Below are positions 1 to 8,113 of a stretch of 36,490 nt of DNA, piece after piece (the first letter of the stretch is position 1; the number at the start of each line of letters is the position of its first letter). The stretch is from Clostridia bacterium (GTDB lineage Bacteria > Bacillota > Clostridia > Christensenellales > CAG-917). The notes below the pieces were generated by a model. That model did not search any database. It worked only from the letters and a program-made list of their open reading frames with translations, and had not been told where the DNA came from. Both the position numbers and the translations under genes were made by a program. The DNA is taken from the NCBI GenBank assembly GCA_900763875.1, contig CAAFLX010000002.1, positions 1-36,490 on the forward strand, in the 5' to 3' direction.

Positions 1-1
1 G

Positions 2-163
2 CAAGCCATAACCGGGGCAGCCATACGCCCCATCATAACCGTTTCCCCCGTCAATGACGAGTTGCTTGCCGCTGTCGGGAAGCTGACCGCCGAATACGGC
101 AGGATCGGCGGCAACTTAAACCAGATAGCCCGGACGCTGAATAAATTTTCCACACCCTTTTAA
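2..163 (+). CDS. MobC-like relaxosome protein, C-terminal fragment
   Basis: An open frame runs in from the left edge and stops at 161-163, giving 53 residues. It carries IRPIITVSPVNDELLAAVGK and then GRIGGNLNQIARTLN, the GNLNQIAR signature of plasmid/ICE mobilization proteins of the MobC family, which help a relaxase bind and nick oriT. MobC proteins of Tn1549-like elements, as I recall them, continue for some 40 residues past this motif; here the stop comes six residues later, so the 3' end may be truncated by insertion of the neighbouring element. The fragment is more GC-rich than the genes that follow. No relaxase follows on this strand. The 5' part and the true start lie outside the window. 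Confidence 0.75.
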   Translation, partial: QAITGAAIRPIITVSPVNDELLAAVGKLTAEYGRIGGNLNQIARTLNKFSTPF

Positions 164-203
164 CCCCACCTAAAACCATTCTTTAACCCCCTAATGGCTG
201 TGG

Positions 204-261
204 GGCGTGTGCTTGTCTTGAACAAGTGGCGTCGCTTCGCTCCGCCAGACAAGCACACGCC
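204..261. repeat. Perfect 15-bp inverted repeat after mobC
   Basis: The arms GGCGTGTGCTTGTCT (204-218) and AGACAAGCACACGCC (247-261) are perfectly complementary around a 28-nt loop. No T-tract follows, so it is not a standard intrinsic terminator. It sits between convergent mobC and rep and could be a transfer-origin or replication-origin structure, or a bidirectional terminator; the sequence does not decide. Confidence 0.6.
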
Positions 262-294
262 ACACGAACTAAACTCACTAAACTATACTCGGAA

Positions 295-376
295 AATAAA
301 GGCACGAACGGAAGGCGAGGCAGCCGCTAAACCGCTTGCTGTCCTTCGCCTTTAACCGTCGTGCGTGACATTTATT
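295..376 (-). terminator. Long hairpin downstream of rep
   Basis: Nested complementary blocks: AATAAA/TTTATT, GCACGA (302-307)/TCGTGC (359-364), ACGG/CCGT, and AGGCGA (313-318)/TCGCCT (346-351). Read on the minus strand this lies 28 nt after the rep stop and ends in a T-rich TTTATTTT stretch, so it probably terminates the long minus-strand operon. A replication-origin role is an alternative. Confidence 0.5.
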
Positions 377-404
377 TTTAAGCCTTGTATTACGTTTATT
401 TTCA

Positions 405-1430
405 TTAGTTTACTTTGCGCATTTGTGCTATTACTTCGGGCGAAACTTTGCCCATATAGCAACCTTCGTCCCAACAGGTAAAGTCGTCGAAAAGCAACAA
501 CTTTTTATCTTCCATTCCGATAGGTCCGGCAATATCTTCGTCCATAATATCCGAGATAAAAAACTGCGGTAGTCCTTTGGAGTAGACAAGTCTTTCGCCC
601 GTCTTTTCCATATACTTCATAATGTATCTCATCATTTCGGACAAATCCGACTCTGTGTTTATTTCTTCAAAGTCAGAACGACCGAAACGGGAGTTAAAGT
701 ATGGATTTTGATACGTTATCTGCCGTCTTTGCGTTCTTAGGTTATAATCGTTAATGGGAACGTTTTCGGGAATAGTGCCTTCCGGTATATAAAAAACACC
801 GTGAAAGTGCAGTCTTTTCTTCTCCGGCGAACGCTCCCAAACGCCTATGTATTTCCAGCCTTTGCGAGAGCAAAAATGACTAAGACAACTTTTCAAAGAC
901 TTGCGGAAAGATTCTTCGGTATGCTTCTTGCTATCATAGGTGAAAGTGCAAAAATAGTTGAACTTTTGCAAGTGGATTTTTCGCCATAATCGTATGCGCC
1001 TGCATATCAGATTTCGCAGTTTTCGCTCAAGGTTTTTCGTAACGTATTCCTCGGTTCTTTCCTTGTTGGGAAAGTGTTCGTTCATACCGTTTACGATAAA
1101 CCTTTTACGCTCGCCTTTTCGCATTTCCTTGGACTTTTCGTATAGTTCTTCAAAAAGTTCTTTTCTCGTCATTTCACGCGTCGTCGGTTGAGAAGAAGTC
1201 GGCTCTGTCGTCCTTTCTTCCCTTGGTTCTTCCACAGGCTGTTGAGTTGTCTCAACTTCCGTTGCAGACGACTCGGAAAGGGGCTTGTCGCCGTTTTCTT
1301 CTTCAACCTTATCTACGACGACAATCTTTTCTTCTAACGGTTTAAGACGCCGTTTTGTCGGTCTGGTAGTGTGAGGGATTGCTATGTAATGCGATCCGTC
1401 AAAGTAAACCTTGGTTTCGCCGTATGGCAT
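405..1430 (-). CDS. HUH rolling-circle replication initiator
   Basis: 341 residues, start ATG at 1430 preceded by AAAGGAGG with 5-nt spacing. The N-terminal ~100 residues are polar and low-complexity (E/K/P/T-rich, possibly disordered). The catalytic part has a first motif NYFCTFTYD (~residue 158), the HUH metal motif RLHFHGVFY (~residue 207), and a tyrosine motif RYIMKYMEKTGERL (~residue 265). This arrangement matches rolling-circle replication-associated proteins of the REP_ORF2/G2P group found in phages and integrative elements; they nick one strand and stay linked through tyrosine. It is the last gene of the long minus-strand cluster, 61 nt after the P-loop protein. Family role is established; its use in this element (replication of an excised circle) is inferred. 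Confidence 0.85.
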   Translation of the reverse strand: MPYGETKVYFDGSHYIAIPHTTRPTKRRLKPLEEKIVVVDKVEEENGDKPLSESSATEVETTQQPVEEPREERTTEPTSSQPTTREMTRKELFEELYEKSKEMRKGERKRFIVNGMNEHFPNKERTEEYVTKNLERKLRNLICRRIRLWRKIHLQKFNYFCTFTYDSKKHTEESFRKSLKSCLSHFCSRKGWKYIGVWERSPEKKRLHFHGVFYIPEGTIPENVPINDYNLRTQRRQITYQNPYFNSRFGRSDFEEINTESDLSEMMRYIMKYMEKTGERLVYSKGLPQFFISDIMDEDIAGPIGMEDKKLLLFDDFTCWDEGCYMGKVSPEVIAQMRKVN

Positions 1431-1491
1431 TTTGACCTCCTTTATTGCAAAAGAGATGCCGACGCCATTTCAATTACGTTGTCGCAGAACT

Positions 1492-3609
1492 CTATTCGGT
1501 GTCGGCATTCTTATACAATGCGTTAATAAAATAACTGTTCTGCATTTTCAGTTCCGTTACGGTTGCTTTTTCGGTTTGATATTCCATATAGTCGTTCAGT
1601 CCTATTTTTGTGTTTTTCGCTATATCGTTGAAGTAGTCCGAGAAACAGTCGGTAGAAAACCTTTGACTGTAAATCTTCTTGTGCATAAGGTAATACTTTT
1701 TCTTTTCCGTTTTACCGTCCATCGTTCCGCGTTCTTTCTCGATATTCGATATGCTGTAACCGTAGTTGTTGTAAGCAATCACGGTGCGTTTGTAGAAAAA
1801 AGCAGTCACTTTTTTCAACAAGTAAATAAGCAGCGTGTTGTCGCCACGATTAAAGCGAAAGTCGGCGTATAGGTTGATAAACCAATTAAACAGCCACTCA
1901 TTGAGCATTTCTTCAATGGTGAAAAACGGCAAGGCAAGACGAGTATTCCCCGACGATACGATATGCACTATATCGCAAAGTTCTCTTGCGTCCGCACCCC
2001 ACGAAGAAGGTCGTTGCTCATCCGTGAAAACCTTTATAAACGGGTAATTGTCTATCGTTGCCGAGTGCCTGCTCATTTTAAGCCAAGAGTTAAACAAGTC
2101 GTTTTTCTGGTTGGTTTCTTCCGTGCCTTTCTTCACTTCTTTCAGCTCGAGATTGTTACCGCGCTCTTTTCCCACTTCCGTGATGGCAACAACGCCAAAT
2201 TCAAAACTTCCGGCGTTTGGGTTATTCTCCAAAACTTTCTTGCCGAGCCTTAAAATGTCGAAGTCGAGAATGTGAGCATGCCTTGACGGTCGGGGAGTCT
2301 TCGAGAAGAAATCCGTATTCCAAACAGGAAAGTTTCCGCCGTCTATAAGTCTATTATCTTCACGAATCGAATAATTCGCAACAATCAGACTGCTTTGAAT
2401 TACGTAGACGAAATACAGTTGAGCATAGGTCGAAAGCACGTCGAAAATGTAACTCGTTTTCAGCCCATCTCGGTAGTAAAGCCCGTATCGCTTGCTGTCA
2501 TAACCGTAAAGTTGCAAACTGTCATCATGGTGTTTTTCATATCGACTGCGTTTGAGTTTTACCCACTCTTTAACAGTCGCGAGATTATACACGGTGCCGT
2601 GTTCCATACATTTACGAAGTTCAATTTCAAAGGCAATCCACCCAAAATTAGGGAACTTCATATCCGTTTCCTGCAACTTTCCGTAAGCAACGTTTCGGAA
2701 CATTATTTCCTGCGATAAGGTCATATCCGTAATGATAGTGGTCTTCTTTTTACCCATACTTCCGCACGTCATCGATACAATAGGAAGATCGTTTATAAAC
2801 CCACGGTTTGAGTTCTCCATTCGGCGTAGTTTTGCAAGCGCAAGATTTCTTCTCCACCGCTCGAAAATAAGCCAACAGATTATTAAAAGTGTCCAAAAGG
2901 GGACATATTTTATAACCACTTGCAAGTCTATAAATAATTTGACAAACTGCGTGTAAATCGAGCCGAAATCAAAGGATACGGCGAAGTAAAAATAGTAAGC
3001 GAAAAACTCTATGATTACCGTTGCGAAATTCAGGTTGAAAACCCAAATTACCAGCCAAATAATCCATATAAAATTATGCTCTTTTACAAACGCCGCATAC
3101 TGCCGGATAAATCGTTTCAACGGCTCGGTCGTATACCTTGTAACCGTCTTGTAAACGCGTAGCGGAAGTGTGTCTATATTGTGCTTTGTGTTGTGCTTTT
3201 TATAGAGCGTTTTAAGTGCTATCAATAACGCTAAAATACACGGCAGAACGATGATGATTATCTTGGATATTTTTCCTGTCTTTTGCCCCGTTTCGCCAAG
3301 CCACGAAAGGAAGTTTTCTTTGCTTATAAACAGCCTGAAAAAGGATATGCAATTTGCCTTGAACGTTTCAAAGTCCGCAGGCAAAATCACGTCCCAATTC
3401 AGCACCTTTGAACGCTCCGTAACGGACGGAATACCATCGACGGAAAAACCGAATAATACGCAGAAATAATACTTAAAACTGCCGTATAAGTCGATTAAAG
3501 CCTCGAATGTGCGACAATAGGCAACTCTGAACACGAACGCTCCGAGCAAAATAAACGCTATCGTAAGGGCTATCGTGAGCGCAATATTAAGTCGTTTTTG
3601 CAATCTCAT
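1492..3609 (-). CDS. Membrane P-loop protein, Zot/pI-like assembly ATPase candidate
   Basis: 705 residues; ATG at 3609 with GGAGG six nt upstream. About four hydrophobic segments fill residues 1-260 (near 10-30, 110-130, 185-215, 235-255). A P-loop-like sequence TCGSMGKKKTT (~residue 283) starts the globular part, followed by a Walker-B-like FGVVAITEVGKERGN, then SRHSATIDN and KVFTDEQRPSSWGADAR, an order (RH, DEQ/sensor, R) reminiscent of Zot/pI morphogenesis ATPases of filamentous phages. The Walker A is abnormal: the glycine before the catalytic lysine is lysine. Zot proteins are usually shorter with one membrane span, so this is a divergent relative at best; a coupling or secretion ATPase is the alternative. 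Its start overlaps the end of the 47-residue membrane protein gene, so translation is probably coupled. Confidence 0.6.
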   Translation of the reverse strand: MRLQKRLNIALTIALTIAFILLGAFVFRVAYCRTFEALIDLYGSFKYYFCVLFGFSVDGIPSVTERSKVLNWDVILPADFETFKANCISFFRLFISKENFLSWLGETGQKTGKISKIIIIVLPCILALLIALKTLYKKHNTKHNIDTLPLRVYKTVTRYTTEPLKRFIRQYAAFVKEHNFIWIIWLVIWVFNLNFATVIIEFFAYYFYFAVSFDFGSIYTQFVKLFIDLQVVIKYVPFWTLLIICWLIFERWRRNLALAKLRRMENSNRGFINDLPIVSMTCGSMGKKKTTIITDMTLSQEIMFRNVAYGKLQETDMKFPNFGWIAFEIELRKCMEHGTVYNLATVKEWVKLKRSRYEKHHDDSLQLYGYDSKRYGLYYRDGLKTSYIFDVLSTYAQLYFVYVIQSSLIVANYSIREDNRLIDGGNFPVWNTDFFSKTPRPSRHAHILDFDILRLGKKVLENNPNAGSFEFGVVAITEVGKERGNNLELKEVKKGTEETNQKNDLFNSWLKMSRHSATIDNYPFIKVFTDEQRPSSWGADARELCDIVHIVSSGNTRLALPFFTIEEMLNEWLFNWFINLYADFRFNRGDNTLLIYLLKKVTAFFYKRTVIAYNNYGYSISNIEKERGTMDGKTEKKKYYLMHKKIYSQRFSTDCFSDYFNDIAKNTKIGLNDYMEYQTEKATVTELKMQNSYFINALYKNADTE

Positions 3610-3730
3610 ACAGCACCTCCGAAATTGTATTTTCGGGCGGTATTTGCTTTACCGTGTAAACGACATAACTTACCGCCAGAATGGTTATGAATAGCAGTAA
3701 AACCGCTATGATTCTTTTTAGTGTTTTCAT
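3587..3730 (-). CDS. Small single-pass membrane protein, 47 aa
   Basis: ATG at 3730, AGGAG nine nt upstream (3740-3744 on the plus strand), stop TAA at 3587-3589. The protein starts MKTLKRIIAVLLLFITIL, a basic N-terminus followed by one hydrophobic helix to about residue 26, then a short polar tail IPPENTISEVLYEIAKTT. It lies in the gap between the 475-residue protein and the P-loop protein and overlaps the latter's start by 23 nt in another frame. Size and topology resemble small membrane-embedded virion or assembly proteins of filamentous phages, but there is no sequence evidence of that role. Function unknown. Confidence 0.65.
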   Translation of the reverse strand: MKTLKRIIAVLLLFITILAVSYVVYTVKQIPPENTISEVLYEIAKTT

Positions 3731-3759
3731 ATCGAAATTCTCCTATTTTTTATAGATAA

Positions 3760-3796
3760 AAATTACGCCGACGAACCATAAGATCCGCCGGCGTCT
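3760..3796 (-). terminator. Possible terminator after the 475-aa gene
   Basis: ACGCCG (3765-3770) pairs with CGGCGT (3789-3794) around an 18-nt loop; on the minus strand the stem is followed by AATTTTT. It lies directly after the stop of the 3809-5236 gene. The stem is short, so readthrough into the small membrane protein and P-loop genes is likely. Confidence 0.4.
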
Positions 3797-3808
3797 TTTC
3801 GTTAGATT

Positions 3809-5236
3809 TTACTTTCCGTTTGTATTCCACCGGTCGGCAAATTCTTTTCTGACACGCTTCTCTGCGCGCCGTCGTTTCGTGGATTTTACAGCCGCCGAAA
3901 TACCTTTGAACGGCAATGAAATTATCCATACGATTGCTTGCAGAACATACGGCAAAATCGGGGCGAGAAGGATGATTAAAAGTATGAGCATCAAGAGATA
4001 CAAAATCATCTTTCCGCGCTTGTTCAGACTTATGTCGATGTCCGTTTCGTTGGAGGGATCTTTGCTGCCCGATTGTTTGTTGTCTATAACGCCCAAGTTG
4101 TAGGTAATTCCGTCTGTTTCAAACTTCAAACGAAGTATGGTTACGTCGCCCACAATAGTAGAAAAAGTGCCGTAAGAGCCTTGTCCCGACCAGAGCGTAT
4201 AGTCCGTTTCGGTAAAGCGGAGAACCCACTTTTTGCCTTTAAGTTCGTTAAGAGCGGCGTCGGTAAGTTTGGACGAAATTTTCACGTCGATTACCGCGCC
4301 CGAAAAGATTTGTTCGCGGTCTTCGTTCTTTATAAAATCGTCAACCGTCTGAATCCTGTCCCACTTATACGTTCCTGCGAATAAGCCTCCGCCCGTATGC
4401 TCAACCTTATCGGTGTATTTGAGATAGGCATATTTGTCTGCTTTCTCGCCGAATTCTTCGTTCGTCCCCACAAACGTTGCCCAAGACGACGAATATTTTT
4501 GCGTTGTGTAATACACGTCTGCTTCAAGAAGTTTATCTATGGGCTTGTCCGTGTTAAACGCTACGAAATGGCTGTCGCATGCGCCTACATACAGTTTGAA
4601 CCCGTCGGGATAGCGGACAAAACCTACAAACTTATCCGTAACGACGATTGTTTCAATATCCACGCAATTTACATATGGTTTGCCGTTTATCTCGCCGAAA
4701 CAATATTGCTTATTGACCGCGTAATTGACTTCGGTGACGGTATTGCCGCCGCTTGCTTGTTTATCTATGCTCTCGTCGAACGGACGGTAAATTGAACTGA
4801 TTGCGTAATATCTCACGCTTTCGTCCTTTACCGTAAGCCCCGAAACTTTGTATTTGTAGAATACGCCGCTACTGTTTAGCAGTTCGAGTTTGTAATTCAG
4901 ATACGAAATCGAATCGTTTATAGTGGTCGAAATGTTGATAGACGACGCTTTGAAGTTTTTGGCTTTTCCGCTCGGTTGGTAGACGTAAACGAAAAGTTCC
5001 TTATTTACGCTTTCGGCAAGTTGGATAATTTGCAATGAATAATCGTCGGCTTTGGTCGGGTAATTGCCCGGATTAAACGACGTATCCTTTTTCAAATCTT
5101 CCATTACTCCCGAATAAGTTATGCTTTCCGCTCTTGCCACAAGAGGCGTTTGTGCCGCCGTGGTTATGACGGCACATATTCCCAAGACAAAAGCGAGAAA
5201 AATTGATACTAATCTCGTTTTTGTCGCTTGCGTCAA
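3809..5236 (-). CDS. Secreted/anchored protein with C-terminal membrane segment, 475 aa
   Basis: TTG start at 5236 overlapping the stop of the preceding gene (TTTTGA), with AAGGAGG ten nt upstream: translational coupling. Residues 1-36 are a signal peptide (MTQATKTRLVSIF..., hydrophobic core, cleavage after LVARA). A ~360-residue extracellular region rich in Tyr, Thr and Ser follows, with no motif I recognise. Near residue 410 a long hydrophobic stretch (ILYLLMLILLIILLAPILP) begins, then a second hydrophobic part and a strongly basic tail (KSTKRRRAEKRVRKEF). Signal peptide, ectodomain, C-terminal anchor and short basic cytoplasmic tail is the topology of filamentous-phage adsorption proteins (pIII), but also of many surface proteins. 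Function not established. Confidence 0.6.
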   Translation of the reverse strand: MTQATKTRLVSIFLAFVLGICAVITTAAQTPLVARAESITYSGVMEDLKKDTSFNPGNYPTKADDYSLQIIQLAESVNKELFVYVYQPSGKAKNFKASSINISTTINDSISYLNYKLELLNSSGVFYKYKVSGLTVKDESVRYYAISSIYRPFDESIDKQASGGNTVTEVNYAVNKQYCFGEINGKPYVNCVDIETIVVTDKFVGFVRYPDGFKLYVGACDSHFVAFNTDKPIDKLLEADVYYTTQKYSSSWATFVGTNEEFGEKADKYAYLKYTDKVEHTGGGLFAGTYKWDRIQTVDDFIKNEDREQIFSGAVIDVKISSKLTDAALNELKGKKWVLRFTETDYTLWSGQGSYGTFSTIVGDVTILRLKFETDGITYNLGVIDNKQSGSKDPSNETDIDISLNKRGKMILYLLMLILLIILLAPILPYVLQAIVWIISLPFKGISAAVKSTKRRRAEKRVRKEFADRWNTNGK

Positions 5237-5814
5237 AACTCGATCACCTCCTTGTCGAACGTGATACCCGTAACCCTGCGTTCAAGCGCGAAATTGAGTT
5301 TTACGCTTGATTCGCCGTTATACGACGTAACGATAACCGTGAACATATCGTTGTAACCCTTATTTTCGCAAGTAACTTCACTTTCGGGATAAACCGCTTT
5401 GAGTATTTCGAGCGGAGTTCCGCCTTTGGGAACGACTGTGAAAGATTTTTCCTGCTTGTCGATTACAAAACCGTTTGTAAGATCTTTTTCGTCGCCGAAG
5501 AAATGCGTTTCGCCGTCAACGGAGAAGTCGAAATCTTCGTCCGTCTTGTTCGGAACGATTTTTACGGAATAACCTTTCGTTTCGTTTTTGTTGAACGCAA
5601 AAGTGTATTTCACGTCCACTTTCAAAGGCTCGCTCGGCGTAACGACGTAACCGTTTTGAGTTGTCATAACGTCTTTGCCGTTTACCGAAAGGTAGAAAGT
5701 CTTGAAGTCGGTTGTGAACCCGTTTGTGAAGTAGGCGAAAACGCCGATGACGGCTACGATAACAAGCAATATGACTATGTATGAAACAACTTGTCCTATT
5801 TTAGATTTTGTCAT
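5233..5814 (-). CDS. N-terminally anchored protein, 193 aa
   Basis: ATG at 5814, AAGGAGG six nt upstream. One N-terminal membrane anchor (VVSYIVILLVIVAVIGVFAYF, residues 9-29) is followed by a soluble domain likely rich in beta strands (alternating hydrophobic residues, e.g. YSVKIVPN, SVKLNFALE). The last residues, RRVTGITFDKEVIEF, end on a strand with terminal Phe, a tail type shared with the two following Ig-like proteins upstream in the cluster. The stop overlaps the TTG start of the 475-residue gene. No family recognised; probable structural or surface component made with its neighbours. Confidence 0.6.
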   Translation of the reverse strand: MTKSKIGQVVSYIVILLVIVAVIGVFAYFTNGFTTDFKTFYLSVNGKDVMTTQNGYVVTPSEPLKVDVKYTFAFNKNETKGYSVKIVPNKTDEDFDFSVDGETHFFGDEKDLTNGFVIDKQEKSFTVVPKGGTPLEILKAVYPESEVTCENKGYNDMFTVIVTSYNGESSVKLNFALERRVTGITFDKEVIEF

Positions 5815-5843
5815 TGATAGCCTCCTTGATTGTTATTTTCGGG

Positions 5844-6929
5844 TTAAAACGAATACACGGTGTCCGACAGCGAAATGCTCGTAACGGTGGACTGAATGTC
5901 GATATGAAGAAGTGATTCTTCGCCGCTGACTTTATCTCTTACGAGAACATACCAGATACAATTATCCGGTTTGCCGCCGGCACGCGGATCGGTATACGTT
6001 CCTTTGTAAGTGAAACGATAGCCGGTTCGGGGATATCCGTTGCTGTAAGACGATTCGGAACGGTTGGCTTTTACGGTCAACTTATTGCCGGAAATTGACG
6101 CCGTGAAGAAGTCTTCGGGCGTAATTGTAAGAGTAAGGTCTGTGCCGAGAACTTCGTCCTTATACTTGTAAACGCCTTCTTCGAGGTTGAATACGATTTC
6201 TTCGGTAGACCTAACACTGCCGTTGACGATATATTCTTTCTTCATCGTAAATCTGCCTTGACCTTTAACCTTTACGATTTCAAAGTCGCCGTATTTAGAA
6301 CCGACCGCTCCGAGAGTGTTTTTAAGGTTGAGCGTGATTTCATTCGTCGTTCCCGCAGTCAGATTGACCGTGCCGGTGTTGGTGATTTCCTTGCCGTTAT
6401 GGATAAAGGAGAGAGATTCGGGCTTTCCGTCATACATAATAAGGCAGGTTGCCGTGAAACCGCCGACTCTGGTTGTTGCGGTGACGTATGCGCTGCCGCC
6501 TTCAAAACCTTTAAGAGCGGTTATAGTTGCGGTAAGTGCGCCGTCGCTTTCAGGCGTAAGCGTAAGATATTCGCTTATGTCCTTGCCCTCGATAGGAGTG
6601 CACCATTTGATAGACCAGTCAACCGATTTGTCGGGTGCGTCCACGGGCATAACGGTTGCCGTTATCTTTTTCGACACGGTTTGCTGACCGTTTGCCGCCG
6701 CTACCGCATAACTCGGACTCATTCTGAGCGAAACAAGACCGTGGTTTTCGTTGCCCGAAGGGATTTCGGCAGGCTGTTCGATTACGTCCGAAACGGTATC
6801 GTTTGCCTTTGCTTCGACGGGCTTGTTCTGAATTGCTATTGCAAGCGAAGTGATTACGCCCGCAAGGATAAGAACGAACGCCGTAAACACGGCTATCCAT
6901 CTGATTTTATTGCTTTTTTCGTTATACAT
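5844..6929 (-). CDS. Membrane-anchored Ig-like (Big_2-type) protein, 361 aa
   Basis: ATG at 6929 with AGGAGG six nt upstream. Residues 11-33 (RWIAVFTAFVLILAGVITSL) form an N-terminal anchor; a ~35-residue polar linker follows. The region from ~residue 66 has a bacterial Ig-like pattern: SKKITATVMPVDAPDKSVDW, then LTATITALKGFEGGSAYVTA and TTRVGGFTATC. A second half (residues ~170-340) also looks beta-rich. It is a clear paralog of the 360-residue protein encoded just upstream (shared DK.V.WS, IS.Y, LTAT, TTR.GG motifs in the same order). The C-terminus STVTSISLSDTVYSF resembles the first strand of an Ig-like repeat with nothing after it. Likely an extracellular structural or adhesive protein; exact role unknown. 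Confidence 0.65.
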   Translation of the reverse strand: MYNEKSNKIRWIAVFTAFVLILAGVITSLAIAIQNKPVEAKANDTVSDVIEQPAEIPSGNENHGLVSLRMSPSYAVAAANGQQTVSKKITATVMPVDAPDKSVDWSIKWCTPIEGKDISEYLTLTPESDGALTATITALKGFEGGSAYVTATTRVGGFTATCLIMYDGKPESLSFIHNGKEITNTGTVNLTAGTTNEITLNLKNTLGAVGSKYGDFEIVKVKGQGRFTMKKEYIVNGSVRSTEEIVFNLEEGVYKYKDEVLGTDLTLTITPEDFFTASISGNKLTVKANRSESSYSNGYPRTGYRFTYKGTYTDPRAGGKPDNCIWYVLVRDKVSGEESLLHIDIQSTVTSISLSDTVYSF

Positions 6930-6942
6930 TTTTTACCTCCTG

Positions 6943-8025
6943 TTAAAATGTGATGGTTGCTTTACTCGGCGTGACTTTGCTTACTTCTTCGCCGATAAAG
7001 AACTTATACTGCGCAGAAAATCCGAGCGTTTTGTGCTTGACCGTTACAAGGAAATACGGATTGTTGCCGTCTGCGTCTTTAACGCTTGCGTAATAGTGTT
7101 TCGCATACGTGCCGTAAGGTTCGCCGTAAGTCGAATTGACGGTAAACTTATCGTAGTAGTTGAAATACGAGTCTTTGGCTTGGATTTTCAATACGCCGCC
7201 TTCAACCGTTGCCAAAACGCATTTGTCTTTCATAGAATCGAGCGACATTGTAGGAATATTGCTGTAATCAATGTTGAAACCCGTTCCGCGCGGATTGATA
7301 ACGTAGTCTGCCCATTGAACCGTTCCAACGCCTTTGACCGTTACGTCGAAATCGTTAAAGTTGCTGCCCACGTCGTGGAAAACATTATCCATAGCAAGAT
7401 TGAGCGAGTAGGTTTTGCCCGCATAGAGCAGATCTACCGAATCTTTGCCAAGATTGTATTTCGTAACGCCCGTAGGAGCGGTGATAGACATACTTGACGG
7501 CACGCCTTCATAGACGATATTGACTGTTCCGGTTTTACCGCCTTGTCTTGTGGTGCAAGTAAGAATTGCCTTGCTGCCTTTGAAAGACTTGTAGCAGTTG
7601 ACCGTTGCCGTAAGATTGCCTTGCGAATCGTCCGTCACCTTGATATAGTCCGAAATGTTCTTGTCTTTGAGCGGGGCGTCGTTTGCCCATGCGACAGACC
7701 AAGTAACGTATTTATCCACGACGGTAGACGGCGTAATGGTTGCCGTAACCGTTTGAGATACGTATTGCTGTGTATTGTCCGCAGCGAGAACAGGCGATTT
7801 CACGCTCATAAGTCTGGGTTGTCCGAGAGTGAGAACTACCGCGGCGTTGGATTCGTCGGGCGATTCCTGTTGCGTTCCGTTCTCTTGCGGTTTGATGGGA
7901 GTGGGTTTATCAAGCGACAGAATAAGTGCCGCAACAACGCCTGCCATAAGCACGATAATGAGCGTAAAGGCGATTATCCACTTAACCGCGTCGGATTTTT
8001 TGTGTTGATTGAATTCTTGATACAT
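6943..8025 (-). CDS. Membrane-anchored Ig-like (Big_2-type) protein, 360 aa
   Basis: ATG at 8025; GGAGG lies 11 nt upstream, a longish spacing. The N-terminus has a basic/polar leader and a hydrophobic helix (KWIIAFTLIIVLMAGVVAAL, residues 15-34) as membrane anchor, then a linker. The Ig-like pattern runs VSQTVTATITPSTVVDKYVT, WSVAW, ISDYI, LTATV, FKGSKAILTCTTRQGGKTGT, matching the 361-residue paralog downstream. The C-terminus EEVSKVTPSKATITF is again a lone Ig-type first strand ending in Phe. It is the first gene after the internal terminator at 8062-8097. Two tandem paralogs suggest duplication and perhaps a heteromeric surface structure; that is inference. Confidence 0.65.
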   Translation of the reverse strand: MYQEFNQHKKSDAVKWIIAFTLIIVLMAGVVAALILSLDKPTPIKPQENGTQQESPDESNAAVVLTLGQPRLMSVKSPVLAADNTQQYVSQTVTATITPSTVVDKYVTWSVAWANDAPLKDKNISDYIKVTDDSQGNLTATVNCYKSFKGSKAILTCTTRQGGKTGTVNIVYEGVPSSMSITAPTGVTKYNLGKDSVDLLYAGKTYSLNLAMDNVFHDVGSNFNDFDVTVKGVGTVQWADYVINPRGTGFNIDYSNIPTMSLDSMKDKCVLATVEGGVLKIQAKDSYFNYYDKFTVNSTYGEPYGTYAKHYYASVKDADGNNPYFLVTVKHKTLGFSAQYKFFIGEEVSKVTPSKATITF

Positions 8026-8061
8026 AATGTTTTTTACCTCCGAAATTTAGATTTTTGGGTG

Positions 8062-8097
8062 TAAAAAACTACGGCTTACCTAAGCAAACCGTAGTTC
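8062..8097 (-). terminator. Internal intrinsic terminator in the minus-strand operon
   Basis: AACTACGG (8067-8074) pairs perfectly with CCGTAGTT (8089-8096), with CTTA/TAAG pairing inside; on the minus strand the stem is followed by TTTTTT. It separates the small-protein genes (upstream) from the large membrane-protein genes (downstream) within the same-direction cluster, so it should lower downstream expression rather than end the operon. Confidence 0.75.
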
Positions 8098-8113
8098 TCT
8101 ACAAGGGGAATGC

